From contig CAWUCO010000268.1 of the NCBI GenBank assembly GCA_963920705.1, positions 2,976,001 to 3,040,000 of the forward strand: DNA of 64,000 nt, written 5' to 3'. This document shows positions 63,301 through 64,000 of the stretch, piece after piece. The first letter of the stretch is position 1. The number at the start of each line of letters is the position of its first letter. This stretch comes from Odiellus spinosus (Eukaryota > Arthropoda > Arachnida > Opiliones > Phalangiidae). The position numbers were made by a program, and so were the translations under genes. The notes below the pieces were generated by a model. It had not been told where the DNA came from. It saw only the letters and a list, made by a program, of their open reading frames with translations, and did no database searches.

Positions 63301-63828
63301 GAGCTCGGAATTGGATAACGAATAACTTAGGATATCGATTGACAACTAGGATTTTTGCAGATATATAAATCTTGGATAAATTGATTGTTAATTTAAAACC
63401 ACAAATTATATTAAAAAACATATTACATCGATACGAATTATCAAAACATAAAATTTTTAACTTGATTAAAAAACAAATTCCACATTTATTCAAACAGATG
63501 ATGTAAAAATAAAAATATCACGCTTTTCAAAATCTATGATGAATGAAATTGAATAATTATATTTCAACCTACATTGGAAAGAACCAACTAAATCACTACA
63601 TTCTAGCTTCGAGATATCAATTTGGGTTAAAATCCGTGAAGAAACTTGAGTTTACAATTTTCTTTTCCGAATGAAAAACTCGAGTATAACGTATCAATTT
63701 CGTATAGCAATGAGTACGAATAAAACGTTTGACTATCAGATACGTTAACTCAAATAAGAAATGAATATCTTTCGTGAACAGCTAATATCCGATTGACATT
63801 CATTTAACCTTATACGAATTCCGAGCTC
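63301..63828. repeat. Segment bounded by 12-bp inverted ends, possible small element
   Basis: GAGCTCGGAATT at 63301-63312 is repeated in inverted form as AATTCCGAGCTC at 63817-63828. The next dozen bases inward agree only partly (about half). No clear target-site duplication flanks the pair. The length of 528 bp and lack of coding capacity would suit a MITE, but a 12-bp match alone is weak support. The open frame on the minus strand inside it (63287-63493) starts with TTG and resembles nothing I know. Confidence 0.3.
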
Positions 63829-64000
63829 TGCCTATAACTGTGGTTTAAGATAAAATATCCTATGGTGCGTCATGTTTTTTTGAATGGTGATCGCAGCACG
63901 TTATCCTATCTTTTTTTAAGTAAATTCAAGGACTTCTATTAATTAAATCAAATATATTCCTTAGATCCACCGCATCGCGAAAAAAATTGTACATCATTGC
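63829..64000. other. Right-hand flank, nothing recognised
   Basis: About 170 bp of moderately A+T-rich, non-satellite sequence. No gene, RNA or repeat was recognised. It contains GC-bearing words such as CACCGCATCGCG, which are rare elsewhere in the window, so it may be the start of ordinary chromosomal DNA. Confidence 0.5.

Noticed and set aside
63287..63493. 68-codon open frame on the minus strand
   Set aside because: It starts with TTG, lies in A+T-rich flank, resembles no family I know and overlaps the candidate inverted-end segment.

Overview
The window is almost entirely one satellite DNA array. From base 1 to about 62335 it consists of a 383-bp, A+T-rich monomer: 162 complete units plus a partial unit at each end. 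I see no rRNA, tRNA, CRISPR array or convincing protein-coding gene. This points to a eukaryotic nuclear genome. An invertebrate is plausible, because beetles and other insects carry long A+T-rich satellites, some with inverted internal subunits. I cannot name the species from the sequence.

The monomer is itself a long imperfect inverted repeat. A 285-bp dyad (first full copy 176-460) has a left arm, called A here, of about 128 bp. It has a right arm B of about 128 bp whose reverse complement, B', matches A at about 80% by hand alignment. A loop of about 30 bp separates the arms. A 98-bp asymmetric spacer links one dyad to the next. 'Plus' units read A-loop-B-spacer on the + strand; 'minus' units are the reverse complement.

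The array changes orientation 22 times in 62 kb, yet the dyad centres stay on a single 383-bp lattice with a net slip of only about 15 bp. Every change lies inside one arm of a dyad, so the unit at each change is A-A' or B'-B, a nearly perfect palindrome. The approximate layout is: plus 1-701, minus to 4912, plus to 7210, minus to 8358, plus to 9506, minus to 11039, plus to 11804, minus to 15634, plus to 16782, minus to 17929, plus to 19078, minus to 23291, plus to 24440, minus to 29035, plus to 31333, minus to 32482, plus to 32865, a long minus tract to 53542, then plus to 62335 interrupted by two short minus interludes at 55072-55455 and 58519-58902. One unit (36169-36453) has only its core inverted. 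Several units carry short A/B conversion tracts. Linked variants show higher-order repetition of 2, 3, 4, 9, 10 and more units, and a 9-unit (about 3447 bp) displacement recurs at three separate places.

The array stops at about 62335, at the stem-loop boundary of its last dyad. There it meets a fold-back element (62332-63131) with two 204-bp terminal inverted repeats that appear identical and a 392-bp core. Satellite does not resume beyond it. The last 870 bp are A+T-rich non-satellite DNA, including a weak candidate element bounded by 12-bp inverted ends (63301-63828).

The main hypothesis is that the near-palindromic monomer lets plus and minus arrays align in register and exchange. This would produce a satellite that inverts freely without losing phase.
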